Source: Nocardioides ochotonae
GTDB lineage: Bacteria; Actinomycetota; Actinomycetes; Propionibacteriales; Nocardioidaceae
Direction of reading: 5' to 3'
Length of the DNA stretch: 64,000 nucleotides
Assembly: GCF_011420305.2 (NCBI RefSeq)
Contig: NZ_CP061769.1
Location: 2,281,001 to 2,345,000, forward strand
The translations under genes were made by a program, and so were the position numbers. This document shows positions 1-9,441 of the stretch, one piece after another (within the stretch, counting starts at the first letter, position 1; every line of letters begins with the position of its first letter). Under the pieces are notes generated by a model. It saw only the letters and a list, made by a program, of their open reading frames with translations. It had not been told where the DNA came from and did not search any database.

Positions 1-915
1 GGCGTGCCGGTCGGCGAGCGCGTCGTCGATGCGCCCGGCGGCACGCGCCAGCTCGGCGACGTAGACGCAGCCGATCGCAACGGCCTCGCCGTGCCGGATC
101 GCGTAGTCCGAGGCCCGCTCGATCGCGTGCGCCAAGGTGTGGCCGTAGTTGAGCGCCTCGCGGCCCGGGTGGCCGTCACGGCCGCCGGTCTCCTTGAGGT
201 CCTCGACGACCACGTCGATCTTGACCCGGATCGCGCGCTCGACGAGCTCGCGCAGCACCGGGGAGTCCGCGGTGAGGTCGGCGGGGTCGGTGCTCTCGAC
301 CAGGTCGAGGATCACCGGGTCGGCGATGAAGCCGCACTTGATGACCTCGCCCAGCCCGGCGACGAGCTCCTCGCGCGGCAGGCTGCGCAGGGTCGAGAGG
401 TCGCACAGCACGCCGGCGGGCTCGTGGAAGGCGCCGACGAGGTTCTTGCCGGCACCGGTGTTGACGCCGGTCTTGCCACCGACCGCCGCGTCGACCATGC
501 CGAGCAGGGTGGTCGGCACGTGCACGACCCGGACGCCGCGCAGCCAGCAGGCCGCGACGAAGCCGCCGAGGTCGGTGGTCGCGCCACCGCCGACGGTCAC
601 CACCACGTCGGAGCGGGTGAAGCCCTTCTCCCCCAGCGCCTCCCAGCAGTCGTTCGCGACCGCGGCGCTCTTGGCGTCCTCGCCGTCGGGGAGGCCGAGG
701 GCGAGCACGTCGTAGTGCTCCACCAGCGCGTCGGCGATCGGCTCGGCGAGGTGGCCGAGCTGGCCGGCGTACAGCAGCGCGACGCGCTGGACGCCCTCGC
801 CGAGGATGCCGGGCAGCCGAGAGGCGAGGTCGTGGCCGACCACGACGTCGTACGGCGAGGCGCCGCCGACGTGCAGGACGGTGGCGTCGGGGGCGGGATC
901 AGGGGTGGTGCTCAT
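1..915 (-). CDS. aroB: 3-dehydroquinate synthase (3' end cut by window edge)
   Basis: Converts DAHP to 3-dehydroquinate, the second step of the shikimate pathway, in the cytoplasm. The 305 residues present hold the NAD-binding GGGATTDLGGF motif and the DAAVGGKTGVN loop. They also include the zinc-site segments GLGEVIKCGF and NYGHTLAHAIE. Family members are about 360 residues, so some 55 C-terminal codons lie left of the window. The ATG (913-915) overlaps the aroK stop as ATGA, which fixes the start and implies translational coupling. It is the last visible gene of an aroE, prepilin peptidase, aroC, aroK, aroB run. Confidence 0.96.
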   Translation of the reverse strand, partial: MSTTPDPAPDATVLHVGGASPYDVVVGHDLASRLPGILGEGVQRVALLYAGQLGHLAEPIADALVEHYDVLALGLPDGEDAKSAAVANDCWEALGEKGFTRSDVVVTVGGGATTDLGGFVAACWLRGVRVVHVPTTLLGMVDAAVGGKTGVNTGAGKNLVGAFHEPAGVLCDLSTLRSLPREELVAGLGEVIKCGFIADPVILDLVESTDPADLTADSPVLRELVERAIRVKIDVVVEDLKETGGRDGHPGREALNYGHTLAHAIERASDYAIRHGEAVAIGCVYVAELARAAGRIDDALADRHA

Positions 916-1412
916 GCGAGGGCCTCTCGGATCTCGGCCGCGACGTCCTCGGGGGTGCGGCCGTCGGTGTCGACGGTGATGGTGGCGACCGATTCATAGA
1001 TCGGCGTGCGCTCGTCGAGCAGCGCCTTCACGCGGGAGCGGACGTTGCCGAGCAGCAGCGGCCGCCCGACCCCGAGCCCGACCCGCTTGACCGCGTCGGC
1101 GAGGCCGACGCGTAGGAAGACCACCCGGTGCCCGGCGAGCAGCTCCCGGGTCGCGGGGTCCAGCACCGCGCCGCCACCGAGCGCCAGCACGCCGTCGTGG
1201 GTGGCCAGCGCCGTCGCGACCGCCGCACGCTCCAGGGCCCGGAAGTGCTCCTCGCCGGAGTCGACGAAGATGTCGCTGACCGAGCGGCCCTCAGTGGCCT
1301 CGACGTCGGCGTCGGTGTCACGCGCGGCGACCCCCCACTGCTCGGCCAGCAGCGCGGCGACGGTGCTCTTGCCGGCCCCCATGGGCCCGACGAGCACGAC
1401 GCGCGGGCTCAT
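912..1412 (-). CDS. aroK: Shikimate kinase
   Basis: Phosphorylates shikimate at the 3-hydroxyl with ATP. At 166 residues it has the normal family length. The Walker A loop GPMGAGKST is at residues 9-17, shikimate-binding acidic residues lie in RDTDADVE (31-38), Arg58 sits in HFRALE, GGGA is at 79-82, and the lid motif GVGRPLL follows near 113. The start overlaps the aroC stop (ATGA) and the stop overlaps the aroB start, so the three enzymes are translated as a coupled block. Confidence 0.97.
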   Translation of the reverse strand: MSPRVVLVGPMGAGKSTVAALLAEQWGVAARDTDADVEATEGRSVSDIFVDSGEEHFRALERAAVATALATHDGVLALGGGAVLDPATRELLAGHRVVFLRVGLADAVKRVGLGVGRPLLLGNVRSRVKALLDERTPIYESVATITVDTDGRTPEDVAAEIREALA

Positions 1413-2587
1413 CGGTAGCGCAGGTTGTCGAGGTAGGACTGGGCGTTGCGGCGGGTCTCGCCCACCGAGTCGCCACCGAACTTCTCCAGCACGGCGTCGG
1501 CGAGGACGAGCGCGACCATCGCCTCGGCGACGATGCCCGCGGCCGGGACCGCGCAGACGTCGGAGCGCTGGTGGTGGGCGACGGTGGCCTCGCCGGTGGC
1601 GACGTCCACGGTGCGCAGCGCCCGGGGCACGGTCGCGATCGGCTTCATCGCGGCGCGCACGCGCATCACCTCGCCGGTCGTCATGCCACCCTCGATGCCG
1701 CCGGAGCGCCCGCTCACGCGGCGCAGGCCCTCGTCGGTGGGGACGATCTCGTCGTGGGCGAGCGAGCCGGGGGTCGCGGCGATCTCGAAGCCGTCACCGA
1801 CCTCCACGCCCTTGATCGCCTGGATGCCCATCAGCGCACCGGCGAGGCGCGAGTCGAGGCGGCGGTCCCAGTGCACGTGGGAGCCGAGGCCCGGCGGCAG
1901 GTCGTGCACGACGACCTCGACGACGCCGCCGAGGGTGTCGCCGTCCTTGTGGGCCTGGTCGATGCGCGCGACCATCGCGGCGCTCGCCTCGGGGTCCAGG
2001 CAGCGCACCGGGTCGGCGTCGAGGCGCTCGACGTCACCGGGCTCGGGGAGCACGCCGGCGGGGGCGCGCACGCCGCCGAGCTCGATCACGTGGGACACCA
2101 CGCGGACCCCGAGCGCCTGCTCGAGGAAGTTGGTGGCCACCCGGCCGAGCGCCACGCGGGCGGCGGTCTCGCGCGCCGAGGCGCGCTCCAGCACGGGCCG
2201 GGCGTCGTCGAAGTCGTACTTCTGCATGCCGGCGAGGTCGGCGTGGCCGGGCCGCGGCCGGGTCAGCGGCGCGTTGCGCGCCGAGCCCTCGAGCAGTGCC
2301 GGGTCGACGGGGTCGGCCGACATCACCGTCTCCCACTTGGGCCACTCGGTGTTGCCGACGTTGATCGCGACCGGGCCACCCTGGCTCCGGCCGTGACGCA
2401 CGCCGCCGATGAAGGTGACCTCGTCCTGTTCGAACTTCATCCGGGCACCCCGGCCGTAGCCGAGACGCCGCCGGGCCAGGGAGTCGCGCACGTCCTCGCT
2501 GGTGATCTCGACGTGGGCCGGAAGGCCTTCGAGGACAGCGACCAGGGAGGGGCCGTGGGACTCGCCCGCGGTGAGCCAACGCAGCAT
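1409..2587 (-). CDS. aroC: Chorismate synthase
   Basis: Makes chorismate from EPSP using reduced FMN, the last step of the common aromatic pathway. The 392 residues match family length. The N terminus carries the signature GESHGPSL (8-15), followed by a [11 protein letters not shown] segment. Later come GHADL and [17 protein letters not shown], and near the C terminus [11 protein letters not shown]. The ATG at 2587 follows a 40-base gap after the prepilin peptidase gene. Several shikimate enzymes are therefore clustered, while aroA is not in this window. Confidence 0.97.
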   Translation of the reverse strand: MLRWLTAGESHGPSLVAVLEGLPAHVEITSEDVRDSLARRRLGYGRGARMKFEQDEVTFIGGVRHGRSQGGPVAINVGNTEWPKWETVMSADPVDPALLEGSARNAPLTRPRPGHADLAGMQKYDFDDARPVLERASARETAARVALGRVATNFLEQALGVRVVSHVIELGGVRAPAGVLPEPGDVERLDADPVRCLDPEASAAMVARIDQAHKDGDTLGGVVEVVVHDLPPGLGSHVHWDRRLDSRLAGALMGIQAIKGVEVGDGFEIAATPGSLAHDEIVPTDEGLRRVSGRSGGIEGGMTTGEVMRVRAAMKPIATVPRALRTVDVATGEATVAHHQRSDVCAVPAAGIVAEAMVALVLADAVLEKFGGDSVGETRRNAQSYLDNLRYR

Positions 2588-2627
2588 GCGCGCAGTCTTT
2601 CATGCCGGGTCCGAGGTCCCGGCACCG

Positions 2628-3356
2628 TCACCCGCTCGCGAGACCGGGCAGCAGCAGCGGCCCGATCAGCACCCCGGCCAGCGCGCCGCCGACCAGGAAG
2701 GGACCGTACGGCCGGGCCTTGCGCAGCATCCCGCGGTCGCGTCGTACGACGGCCAGCGCCAGCCCCGGCACGGCGAACAGCACGAACCCGGCGTAGAGGC
2801 CGACCAGCAGCTCCGCCCAGCCCAGCCAGCCCAGCGCGAGCCCGAGCAGCGCGGCCAGGCGCACGTCGCCGAAGCCCATGCCGGCGGAGTGCACCCACCA
2901 CAGCCCCCAGAACAGCGAGCGGGCCACGACCAGCCCGAGTAGCGGGCGGACCAGGTCGGACGGCTCGCCGAGCACCAGCGCGTCCGCGACGACCAGCACC
3001 AGCAGCGCGCCGGTCGCGGGGAGCACCACCAGCCGCGGGAGCAGCCGGGTGCGCCAGTCGACGACCGCCAGCGCCACGCACACCGGCACCAGCGGCACCA
3101 GGCCCACCAGCGGAGCCTGCCAGCCGACCCAGGCGCCGAGCAGCCCGCCGGCCACCGCCGACACCACCGCGGCGCGGGCACCGAGACCGGGCGTCGCCGC
3201 GATCGCGGCGTAGGTCTCCTTCGCCGGCTCACCCGGCTCACCCGGCTCCCCCGGCGGCGAGGCGTCGGGCTCCGGGATCCGGGCGATCAGGGCGGGCACC
3301 AGGAGGCCGCCGACGCCGGCCAGCAGCGCCCCGAGCAGCCCGGCCAACCCGACCAC
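2628..3356 (-). CDS. A24-family prepilin peptidase (short form)
   Basis: Membrane aspartyl protease of the type IV prepilin leader peptidase family, 242 residues and mostly hydrophobic. The two catalytic aspartates are visible: Asp100 in VVDWRTR and Asp164 in GFGDVR. The YGPFLVGGAL segment near the C terminus is also typical. The N-terminal cysteine-containing methylase domain of PilD is absent, as in other short actinobacterial members. The start is GTG at 3356, three bases after the aroE stop. No pilin genes are in the window, so the substrate (Flp/Tad or competence pilins) cannot be named. It lies inside the aro cluster. Confidence 0.9.
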   Translation of the reverse strand: MVGLAGLLGALLAGVGGLLVPALIARIPEPDASPPGEPGEPGEPAKETYAAIAATPGLGARAAVVSAVAGGLLGAWVGWQAPLVGLVPLVPVCVALAVVDWRTRLLPRLVVLPATGALLVLVVADALVLGEPSDLVRPLLGLVVARSLFWGLWWVHSAGMGFGDVRLAALLGLALGWLGWAELLVGLYAGFVLFAVPGLALAVVRRDRGMLRKARPYGPFLVGGALAGVLIGPLLLPGLASG

Positions 3357-3359
3357 GTG

Positions 3360-4184
3360 TCAGGCCCCGGCGCGGGCGGCCAGCGCCTGCTCCCCCGCGG
3401 CGCGCATCTGCGCCAGCGGGGCGGGCCGGCCGGTGAACATCTCGAACTGCAGGACCGCCTGGTGCACGAGCAGGTCCAGCCCGCCCACAAGAGCGCGTCC
3501 GGAGTCGCGGGCGAGCGCGGCGAGCGGGGTCGGCCACGGCTCGTAGAGCGCCTCGAACACCGCGTCCGGGCCCGTGCAGCGGGCCAGCAGGTCGGGCGTC
3601 TGGGCGTCGGCCGGCACGGTCGAGACCAGCACCTCGCCGCTCGCCACGTCGTCGGCCAGCGAGCCGACGACGACCTCGGGCTCCGCCGGGTGGCGACGGA
3701 TCGCGGCCGCGGTCTCGGCCGCGCGCTCCGGGGAGCGGGCCAGCAAGGTCACCCGGGTGGCCCCGAGCTCGCACAGCGCGAGACCGGTGGAGGCGGCGGT
3801 CGCCCCGGCCCCGAGGATCGTGGCGCTGTGCACCGGGCCGTCGTAGCGCTCGCGCACCGCCGCGACCGCGCCCGGCAGGTCGGTGTTGTCCACGAGCGTG
3901 CGCTCGCCGCGCACCCAGGTGTTGGCCGCGCCGGCCAGCCGCGCCCGGTCGGTGACCTCGTCGGCCAGGTCGAGGACCTCGCGCTTGAGCGGCATCGTCA
4001 GCGACAGCCCGCGCCAGGTCTCGTCGAGCCCGGCGAGGAACGCCGCCAGTCCCCCGGCCGGGACCCGGACCGCGTCGTAGGACCAGTCCAGCCCCAGCGC
4101 GGCGTACCCCGCGTTGTGCAGCGTCGGGGACAGCGAGTGCGCGACGGGGTCGCCGAGCACCGCGCAGCGCATCGCGGACGCCAT
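3360..4184 (-). CDS. aroE: Shikimate dehydrogenase
   Basis: NADPH-dependent reduction of 3-dehydroshikimate. Assuming the ATG at 4184, which overlaps the mltG stop as TGATG, the protein is 274 residues. It has the substrate-binding HSLSP (16-20), the catalytic lysine in TMPLK (63-67), DNTD (99-102) and a dinucleotide loop GAGATAAS. The ATG at 4172 (MRCAVLGDP) is an equally plausible start, as neither has a clear ribosome site. The open frame extends further upstream inside mltG, but that part has no AroE character. Confidence 0.95.
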   Translation of the reverse strand: MASAMRCAVLGDPVAHSLSPTLHNAGYAALGLDWSYDAVRVPAGGLAAFLAGLDETWRGLSLTMPLKREVLDLADEVTDRARLAGAANTWVRGERTLVDNTDLPGAVAAVRERYDGPVHSATILGAGATAASTGLALCELGATRVTLLARSPERAAETAAAIRRHPAEPEVVVGSLADDVASGEVLVSTVPADAQTPDLLARCTGPDAVFEALYEPWPTPLAALARDSGRALVGGLDLLVHQAVLQFEMFTGRPAPLAQMRAAGEQALAARAGA

Positions 4185-5398
4185 CAGCACGCGTCGGAGG
4201 TCTTGCAGTACTCCTGGAACTCCGCCTTGAAGGTCAGGAACTCGTCGTAGTCCTCGGTGAACTTGGTCTCGCCGGTGCGCAGGTCGACGGTGACGTAGAA
4301 GAACCACGGACCCTCGGCCGGCGCCGCCGCGGCGGCGATCGCGTCGTCACCGGGCGCCTCGATCGGCCCGGGCGGCAGGCCCGCGTAGCGCCGGGTGTTG
4401 TACGGCGAGTCGACGGCGAGGTCCTCCGGGGAGATCGCCACGCCCAGGTTGCGCCCGAGGGCGTAGTTGACGGTGGCGTCGATCTCGAGCTTGCCGTTGG
4501 TCGGGTAGCCCTCGGTCTCGAGGCGGTTGTAGATCACGCGGGCGATCTTGGGCATGTCCTCGCCGCGGCCCTCGGCCTCGACCAGGGAGGCGATCGTCAT
4601 CAGCTCGTGCGGGGTGTAGCCGAGCCGCTTGGCCGCGTCGAGGAGGCCGGCGCTCTCGGCGGCCTGCTCCCAGCGGCGCACCATGGCGCGGATCATGTCG
4701 ACCGGCTTGTCCTTGGGCCCGAAGGCGTAGGTCGCCGGGAAGAGGTAGCCCTCGGGGTTGCCCTTGGCATAGTCGGGCAGGCCGATCTTGCCGGGCTGGA
4801 CGAGGGCCTTCTCGAAGGCCCCGGCCGAGAAGTCGGTCTTGTCGGCGAGGATCTCGACAATGTCGACGACCCGCAGGCCCTCGGGGATGGTGACGGCCGC
4901 GGAGACGATGTTGGACGGGTCGACCAGCACGTCGACGGCGTCGGCGGCCCGCATCTCCTTCTTCAGCTCGAAGTAGCCGACCTGGATGCCGGTGGAGTCG
5001 GGGTTCGCGCTCGCGGCGTCGGTGAAGGCGTCCACGGAGGCGACCACGCCGGCGTCCTTCAGGTTGCGCCCCATCTGCGAGATCGTGTCGCCCTGGGCGA
5101 CCTCGAACATCACCTGACCGGTACCGGGGCCGGGGTAGTCCTCGGGCTCGCCGAACAGCGACTGGATCTTGGCCACGCCGGCGGAGACGCCCCAGTAGAG
5201 CCCTCCGACCACGACCGCCAACGCCACGAGGGCGGCCAGGCAGCCGGGCAGCCGGCTGCGCTCGCGGCGACGACGGCCGCCAGGGACGTACGCGTGCGCT
5301 CCCTGGTTGTGGGCCGGCTCGTGGGCGGCCACGTCGAGGGAGAGAAGTGTCTCCCTGTTCTCGGGCGCAGCGTCTCGCGAGTCATACGGGTCGGTCAT
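4184..5398 (-). CDS. mltG: Endolytic murein transglycosylase MltG
   Basis: Cleaves nascent glycan strands at the membrane and is thought to terminate peptidoglycan polymerisation. The 404 residues comprise a charged disordered N terminus (1-50), one membrane helix (about 52-73), a LysM-like part and the YceG catalytic domain. The putative catalytic glutamate is Glu274 in ASLVEAEGRG, matching the family ASIVEKE motif. The C terminus ends with two cysteines. The start overlaps the ruvX stop (ATGA) and the stop overlaps the aroE start. Confidence 0.95.
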   Translation of the reverse strand: MTDPYDSRDAAPENRETLLSLDVAAHEPAHNQGAHAYVPGGRRRRERSRLPGCLAALVALAVVVGGLYWGVSAGVAKIQSLFGEPEDYPGPGTGQVMFEVAQGDTISQMGRNLKDAGVVASVDAFTDAASANPDSTGIQVGYFELKKEMRAADAVDVLVDPSNIVSAAVTIPEGLRVVDIVEILADKTDFSAGAFEKALVQPGKIGLPDYAKGNPEGYLFPATYAFGPKDKPVDMIRAMVRRWEQAAESAGLLDAAKRLGYTPHELMTIASLVEAEGRGEDMPKIARVIYNRLETEGYPTNGKLEIDATVNYALGRNLGVAISPEDLAVDSPYNTRRYAGLPPGPIEAPGDDAIAAAAAPAEGPWFFYVTVDLRTGETKFTEDYDEFLTFKAEFQEYCKTSDAC

Positions 5399-5865
5399 GT
5401 CGTCTCCTCGACGATCTCGCCGGGCGCGTTCCCCGTCGCGCGCTCGGTGTCCAGTGCATGCTGCAGGATCAGGACAGCGGCGGCCTGGTCGACCACCGCA
5501 CGGCGCTTGCTCCCGCTTCGCCCTCGGTCGCGCAGCATAGCCTCCGCGGACACGGTGGTCAGTCGCTCGTCGACGAGTCGGACAGGTATCGGCGCGATCC
5601 GGGCCGCGAGCGACGCCGCGAACTCCCGGGTCTTCACCGCTGCCGGCCCCTCCCCGCCCGCGAGCGAGCGGGGCAGGCCGACCACGACCTCGACCACCTC
5701 GGAATCCTCGGCGATCTCCGCGAGGAGGCGCCGGATCCGGGCCAGGTCGCCCTTGCCGCGGCGTACCGTCTCGACGGGGGTCGCCAGGAACCCCGAGGGG
5801 TCGCTGCGGGCGACCCCGATGCGCGCGTCACCGGGGTCGATGCCGAGGCGTACGCCGTGCCGCAC
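5395..5865 (-). CDS. ruvX: RuvX/YqgF-family Holliday junction resolvase-like nuclease
   Basis: RNase H-fold nuclease implicated in rRNA 5' processing and recombination, 156 residues. The three acidic positions of the family are present: Asp10 in LGIDPG, Glu100 in VDERLTT and Asp126 in RRAVVDQAAA. The start is GTG at 5865, three bases after the alaS stop, and the gene overlaps mltG downstream. The order alaS-ruvX-mltG is conserved across actinobacteria, which supports the call. Confidence 0.94.
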   Translation of the reverse strand: MRHGVRLGIDPGDARIGVARSDPSGFLATPVETVRRGKGDLARIRRLLAEIAEDSEVVEVVVGLPRSLAGGEGPAAVKTREFAASLAARIAPIPVRLVDERLTTVSAEAMLRDRGRSGSKRRAVVDQAAAVLILQHALDTERATGNAPGEIVEETT

Positions 5866-5868
5866 GCC

Positions 5869-8547
5869 TCAGGCCCCGCTCACCGTCCGGGCGACGTCGG
5901 CGGCCACGACCCCCAGCGCCTCGTCGACGCGGCTGGTGTCGGTGCCGCCGCCCTGGGCGACGTCGTCCTTGCCGCCGCCCTTGCCGCCGAGCAGCGGGCC
6001 GACCGCACGCACGAGACCGTTGGCGCTGAGCCCGCGCTCGCGCGCGGCCTCGTTGGTGGCCGCGACCACGGAGACCTTGCCGTCGGCCACGCCGATCACC
6101 ACGACCACGGCCGGACGGCCGGCGCCGAGACGGCTGCGGATGTCCATGGCCAGGGTTCGGACGTCGCCGCCCCCGGCACCGTCGACGCGGTGCGCGACGA
6201 CCGCGACCCCGTCGACGTCCTGCGCGCCGGCGGCGAGCTCGCCCGCCGCGGCGAGGATCTGGGCCAGACGGGCCTTCTCGACCTCCTTCTCGGCGGCCTT
6301 GAGGCGGTCGACGAGCTCGGAGACCCGGCCGACGAGGTCGTCGGGCTGGGCCTTGAGCAGGCCGGTGAGCTGGCCGACGACGTCGCGCTCGCGGGCGAGG
6401 TAGGCGAATCCCTCCAGGCCGGTGAACGCCTCGATGCGGCGGTTGCCCGAGCCGACCGAGGACTCGCCGGTCACCACCAGGGTGCCGATCTGGGAGGAGT
6501 GCTCGACGTGGGTGCCGCCGCACAGCTCGCGCGACCAGGGCCCGCCGATCTCGACGACGCGGACCTTGGTGTCGTCGTAGGTCTCACCGAAGAGCGCGAT
6601 CGCGCCCCACTCCTTGGCCTCGGCCAGGGTCATGTACTGCCAGCCGACCGGGAGGTCCGCACGCAGCGCCTCGTTGGAGACGTGCTCGATGTCGTGCAGC
6701 TGTCCCGGGGTGAGGCCCTGGGTCCAGCCGAAGTCGAGGCGCAGGTAGCCGGGCCGGTTGTAGGAGCCGGCCTGCAGCGCGGTGGGCCCGAGGACCTGAC
6801 GCAGCGCGGCGTGCACGACGTGGGTGCCGGAGTGGGCCTGGCGGGCGCCGGTGCGCCACTCGGCGTCGACCTTCGCGTGCAGCGCACGCGCAGGGTCGAG
6901 CTCGCCCTCGAGCACCCGGACCTGGTGCACGACCAGACCGCGCACCGGACGCTGCACGTCGAGGACCTCGAGCTTGCCGCCGTCGAACTCGATGACGCCG
7001 GCGTCCGCGGCCTGGCCGCCGGACTCGGCGTAGAACGGGGTGCGGTCGAGCACCAGCTCGCCGACCTCGCCCTCGGCCAGCGCACTGGCGCGCTCGCCGC
7101 TGCGCAGCACCGCGAGGGCGCGCGACTCGGTCTCGAGGGTCTCGTAGGCGAGCCACTCGGTGGGGCCGTGCGCGTCGAGGATGCCGCGGTAGACGCCGGT
7201 GTCGGCGTGCTGGCCCTTCTTGGCGCGGGCGTCGGCCTTGGCGCGCTCGCGCTGCTCGGTCATCAGGGCCCGGAAGCCGGACTCGTCGACCTGGAGACCG
7301 GCCTCGGAGGCCATCTCCAGGGTCAGGTCGATCGGGAAGCCGTAGGTGTCGTGCAGGGCGAACGCCTTGGCGCCGGCCAGCGTGGTCGACCCGCTGCTGC
7401 GGACCTCCTCCGCGGCCTGGTCGAAGATCTGGGTGCCGGCGGCGAGCGTCTTGCGGAACGCGTCCTCCTCGGCGTACGCGACCCGGGAGATCCGCTCGAA
7501 GTCGCTCTCCAGCTCGGGGTAGGAGACCTTCATCTTGCTCATGCTCACCGGCAGCAGCTCGGGCAGTGCGCGGTCCTCGAAGCCGAGCAGGCGCATCGAG
7601 CGGACCGCGCGGCGCAGCAGGCGGCGCAGCACGTAGCCGCGACCCTCGTTGCCCGGGGTCACGCCGTCGCCGATCAGCATCAGCGCGCTGCGCACGTGGT
7701 CGGCGACCACGCGGAAGCGGACGTCGTCCTGCTCGTTGGCGCCGTACGAGCGCCCGGTGAGCTCGCTGGCGCGCTGGATGACGGGGAAGACCTCGTCGAT
7801 CTCGTACATGTTCTGCTTGCCCTGGAGCAGGTAGGCGACCCGCTCCAGGCCCATGCCGGTGTCGATGTTCTGCGCGGGCAGCGGGCCCTCGACGTCGAAG
7901 TCGTCCTTGGCGCGCACCGCGCTGAGCGACTCCTGCATGAAGACCAGGTTCCAGATCTCCAGGAACCGGTCCTCGTCGGCGTTCGGGCCGCCGTCGGGGC
8001 CGTACTCCGGGCCGCGGTCGATGTAGATCTCCGAGCACGGGCCGCCGGGTCCGGGCACGCCCATGTTCCAGTAGTTGTCCTTGAGGCCGCGCTCCTGGAT
8101 CCGCTCGTCGGGCAGGCCGGCGATCGAGCGCCACAGCTCCTTGGCCTCGGTGTCGCTGGGCAGCACCGTGACCCAGATCTTCTCGGGGTCGAAGCCGAGG
8201 CCGCCGTCGGCGACGGAGCCGGTGATCAGCTCCCAGGCGAAGCGGATGGCGCCTTCCTTGAAGTAGTCGCCGAAGGAGAAGTTGCCGCACATCTGGAAGA
8301 ACGTGCCGTGGCGGGTGGTCTTGCCGACCTCCTCGATGTCGAGGGTCCGCACGCACTTCTGCACGCTCACCGCGCGGTCGTACGGCGCGGTCTCCTGGCC
8401 GAGGAAGTACGGCTTGAACGGCACCATGCCGGCGTTGACGAACAGCAGGTTGGGGTCGTCGAGCAGCAGCGAGGCGGACGGAACCACGGTGTGCGCGTGC
8501 CGCTCGAAGTGGGCGACGAACCGCCGTCGGATCTCCGCGGTCTCCAT
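5869..8547 (-). CDS. alaS: Alanyl-tRNA synthetase
   Basis: Charges tRNA-Ala and edits mischarged Ser and Gly, 892 residues from the ATG at 8547. The N terminus (METAEIRRRFVAHFERH) begins the class II catalytic core. The editing domain has the zinc-ligand pairs HSGTHVVH and CGGTHVEH. The C-terminal glycine-rich region GGKGGGKDDVAQGGG is the AlaRS C-Ala domain. The ATG overlaps the stop of the upstream small gene (TGATG). The open frame continues far upstream, but that extension is antisense-like sequence and is not part of the protein. Confidence 0.97.
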   Translation of the reverse strand: METAEIRRRFVAHFERHAHTVVPSASLLLDDPNLLFVNAGMVPFKPYFLGQETAPYDRAVSVQKCVRTLDIEEVGKTTRHGTFFQMCGNFSFGDYFKEGAIRFAWELITGSVADGGLGFDPEKIWVTVLPSDTEAKELWRSIAGLPDERIQERGLKDNYWNMGVPGPGGPCSEIYIDRGPEYGPDGGPNADEDRFLEIWNLVFMQESLSAVRAKDDFDVEGPLPAQNIDTGMGLERVAYLLQGKQNMYEIDEVFPVIQRASELTGRSYGANEQDDVRFRVVADHVRSALMLIGDGVTPGNEGRGYVLRRLLRRAVRSMRLLGFEDRALPELLPVSMSKMKVSYPELESDFERISRVAYAEEDAFRKTLAAGTQIFDQAAEEVRSSGSTTLAGAKAFALHDTYGFPIDLTLEMASEAGLQVDESGFRALMTEQRERAKADARAKKGQHADTGVYRGILDAHGPTEWLAYETLETESRALAVLRSGERASALAEGEVGELVLDRTPFYAESGGQAADAGVIEFDGGKLEVLDVQRPVRGLVVHQVRVLEGELDPARALHAKVDAEWRTGARQAHSGTHVVHAALRQVLGPTALQAGSYNRPGYLRLDFGWTQGLTPGQLHDIEHVSNEALRADLPVGWQYMTLAEAKEWGAIALFGETYDDTKVRVVEIGGPWSRELCGGTHVEHSSQIGTLVVTGESSVGSGNRRIEAFTGLEGFAYLARERDVVGQLTGLLKAQPDDLVGRVSELVDRLKAAEKEVEKARLAQILAAAGELAAGAQDVDGVAVVAHRVDGAGGGDVRTLAMDIRSRLGAGRPAVVVVIGVADGKVSVVAATNEAARERGLSANGLVRAVGPLLGGKGGGKDDVAQGGGTDTSRVDEALGVVAADVARTVSGA

Positions 8548-8876
8548 CAGGGGGTGCCTCTCTCTAGCAGTGCTGTCTCGGGAAGGGGGTCGGGGTGGTG
8601 CGTGGCCGGCACGGCGCGGGGGCCGTCCGGGCGGGGCGGGGGTAGCGCGCGCGATCCGGCCGCGGGGCCGGGAACGCCCAGCCGCTCGCGGATGACGGGC
8701 TCCGCCTCGGCGGCGCCCTGCGCGACCTCCTGGCGCAGCAGGCGCGCGCCGGCGACCAGGCCGTTGACGCGATCGCGCATGCCGTCGGCGCTGAGCGCCT
8801 CGGCGGCACGACGCCCGCGCACGGCGGCGTACAGGCCCGCCCCGGCGCCGGCGAAGAACCAGAGGCCGCGGGTCAT
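8547..8876 (-). CDS. Small membrane-anchored protein of the alaS operon (DUF6167-like)
   Basis: 109 residues: an N-terminal hydrophobic segment (MTRGLWFFAGAGAGLYAAV), a charged middle that may be helical, and a proline-rich tail. By position between a DUF948 gene and alaS it matches the small actinobacterial family annotated as DUF6167. That family call rests on synteny and general appearance, not a motif. Function is unknown. The ATG overlaps the stop of the upstream gene (ATGA) and the stop overlaps the alaS start, so all three are coupled. Confidence 0.75.
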   Translation of the reverse strand: MTRGLWFFAGAGAGLYAAVRGRRAAEALSADGMRDRVNGLVAGARLLRQEVAQGAAEAEPVIRERLGVPGPAAGSRALPPPRPDGPRAVPATHHPDPLPETALLERGTP

Positions 8877-9406
8877 GAGGCCACCTCCGTGGTGTCGTCG
8901 AGCGCGGCGCGCTGGTGGGCCCGGTAGAAGGCGAGTGCCTCGCGGGCCTCCGTGCGGCGGTGCTTGCGGGAGCGCTTGACCTCGCGCTTGTACTCGAAGC
9001 GGATCCGGCTGCGGGTCTCGGGCGCGAGCGCCCGGCGCACACCGGCGGCCAGCGTGGCGCCACGCACGACGCTCTCACGCAGCACCAGGTCGGCGAAGAG
9101 CCGTGCCGGGAGGGCCGGTGCGGCCTCGGCAGGCTCGACGGCGCCCGCCGTCGGACCGGGCTCGGCACCGAGGCCGGTGATCACGAACTCGTGGTCGTCA
9201 CGGGTGACGTGCTGCGGTGCGGCGGCCCGGGCGAGGGCCTCCACCTCGGCGCGCAGGGCCTCGGTCTCCGCACGGGCGGCGGCGAGCTCGGCAGCGGTAC
9301 GACGGCGCCCGCGGACCAGCGTGAGCACCAGGCCGAGGAGCAGCACCGCGAGCACCACGGCCACGGCCACGACGGCCCCGGCGGGCACGTTCCACTGCTC
9401 AGTCAC
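8873..9406 (-). CDS. DUF948-like single-pass membrane protein
   Basis: 177 residues from the GTG at 9406. A hydrophobic helix at about residues 9-30 is followed by a basic stop-transfer (RGRRR), then an Ala/Glu-rich coiled-coil-like stretch and a basic C-terminal half. It occupies the DUF948 position between rarA and alaS in actinobacteria. No enzymatic motif is visible and the role is unknown. A longer frame reaches far upstream inside rarA; I rejected that extension because it is a shadow of rarA and the GTG precedes a clean membrane anchor. Confidence 0.72.
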   Translation of the reverse strand: MTEQWNVPAGAVVAVAVVLAVLLLGLVLTLVRGRRRTAAELAAARAETEALRAEVEALARAAAPQHVTRDDHEFVITGLGAEPGPTAGAVEPAEAAPALPARLFADLVLRESVVRGATLAAGVRRALAPETRSRIRFEYKREVKRSRKHRRTEAREALAFYRAHQRAALDDTTEVAS

Positions 9407-9441
9407 AGTCGACGACCCTATCGCGGCGGGCGAGACGTCCC

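Noticed and set aside
5347-8979. Long plus-strand frame opposite ruvX and alaS
   Set aside because: Same reason: shadow of well-supported minus-strand genes.
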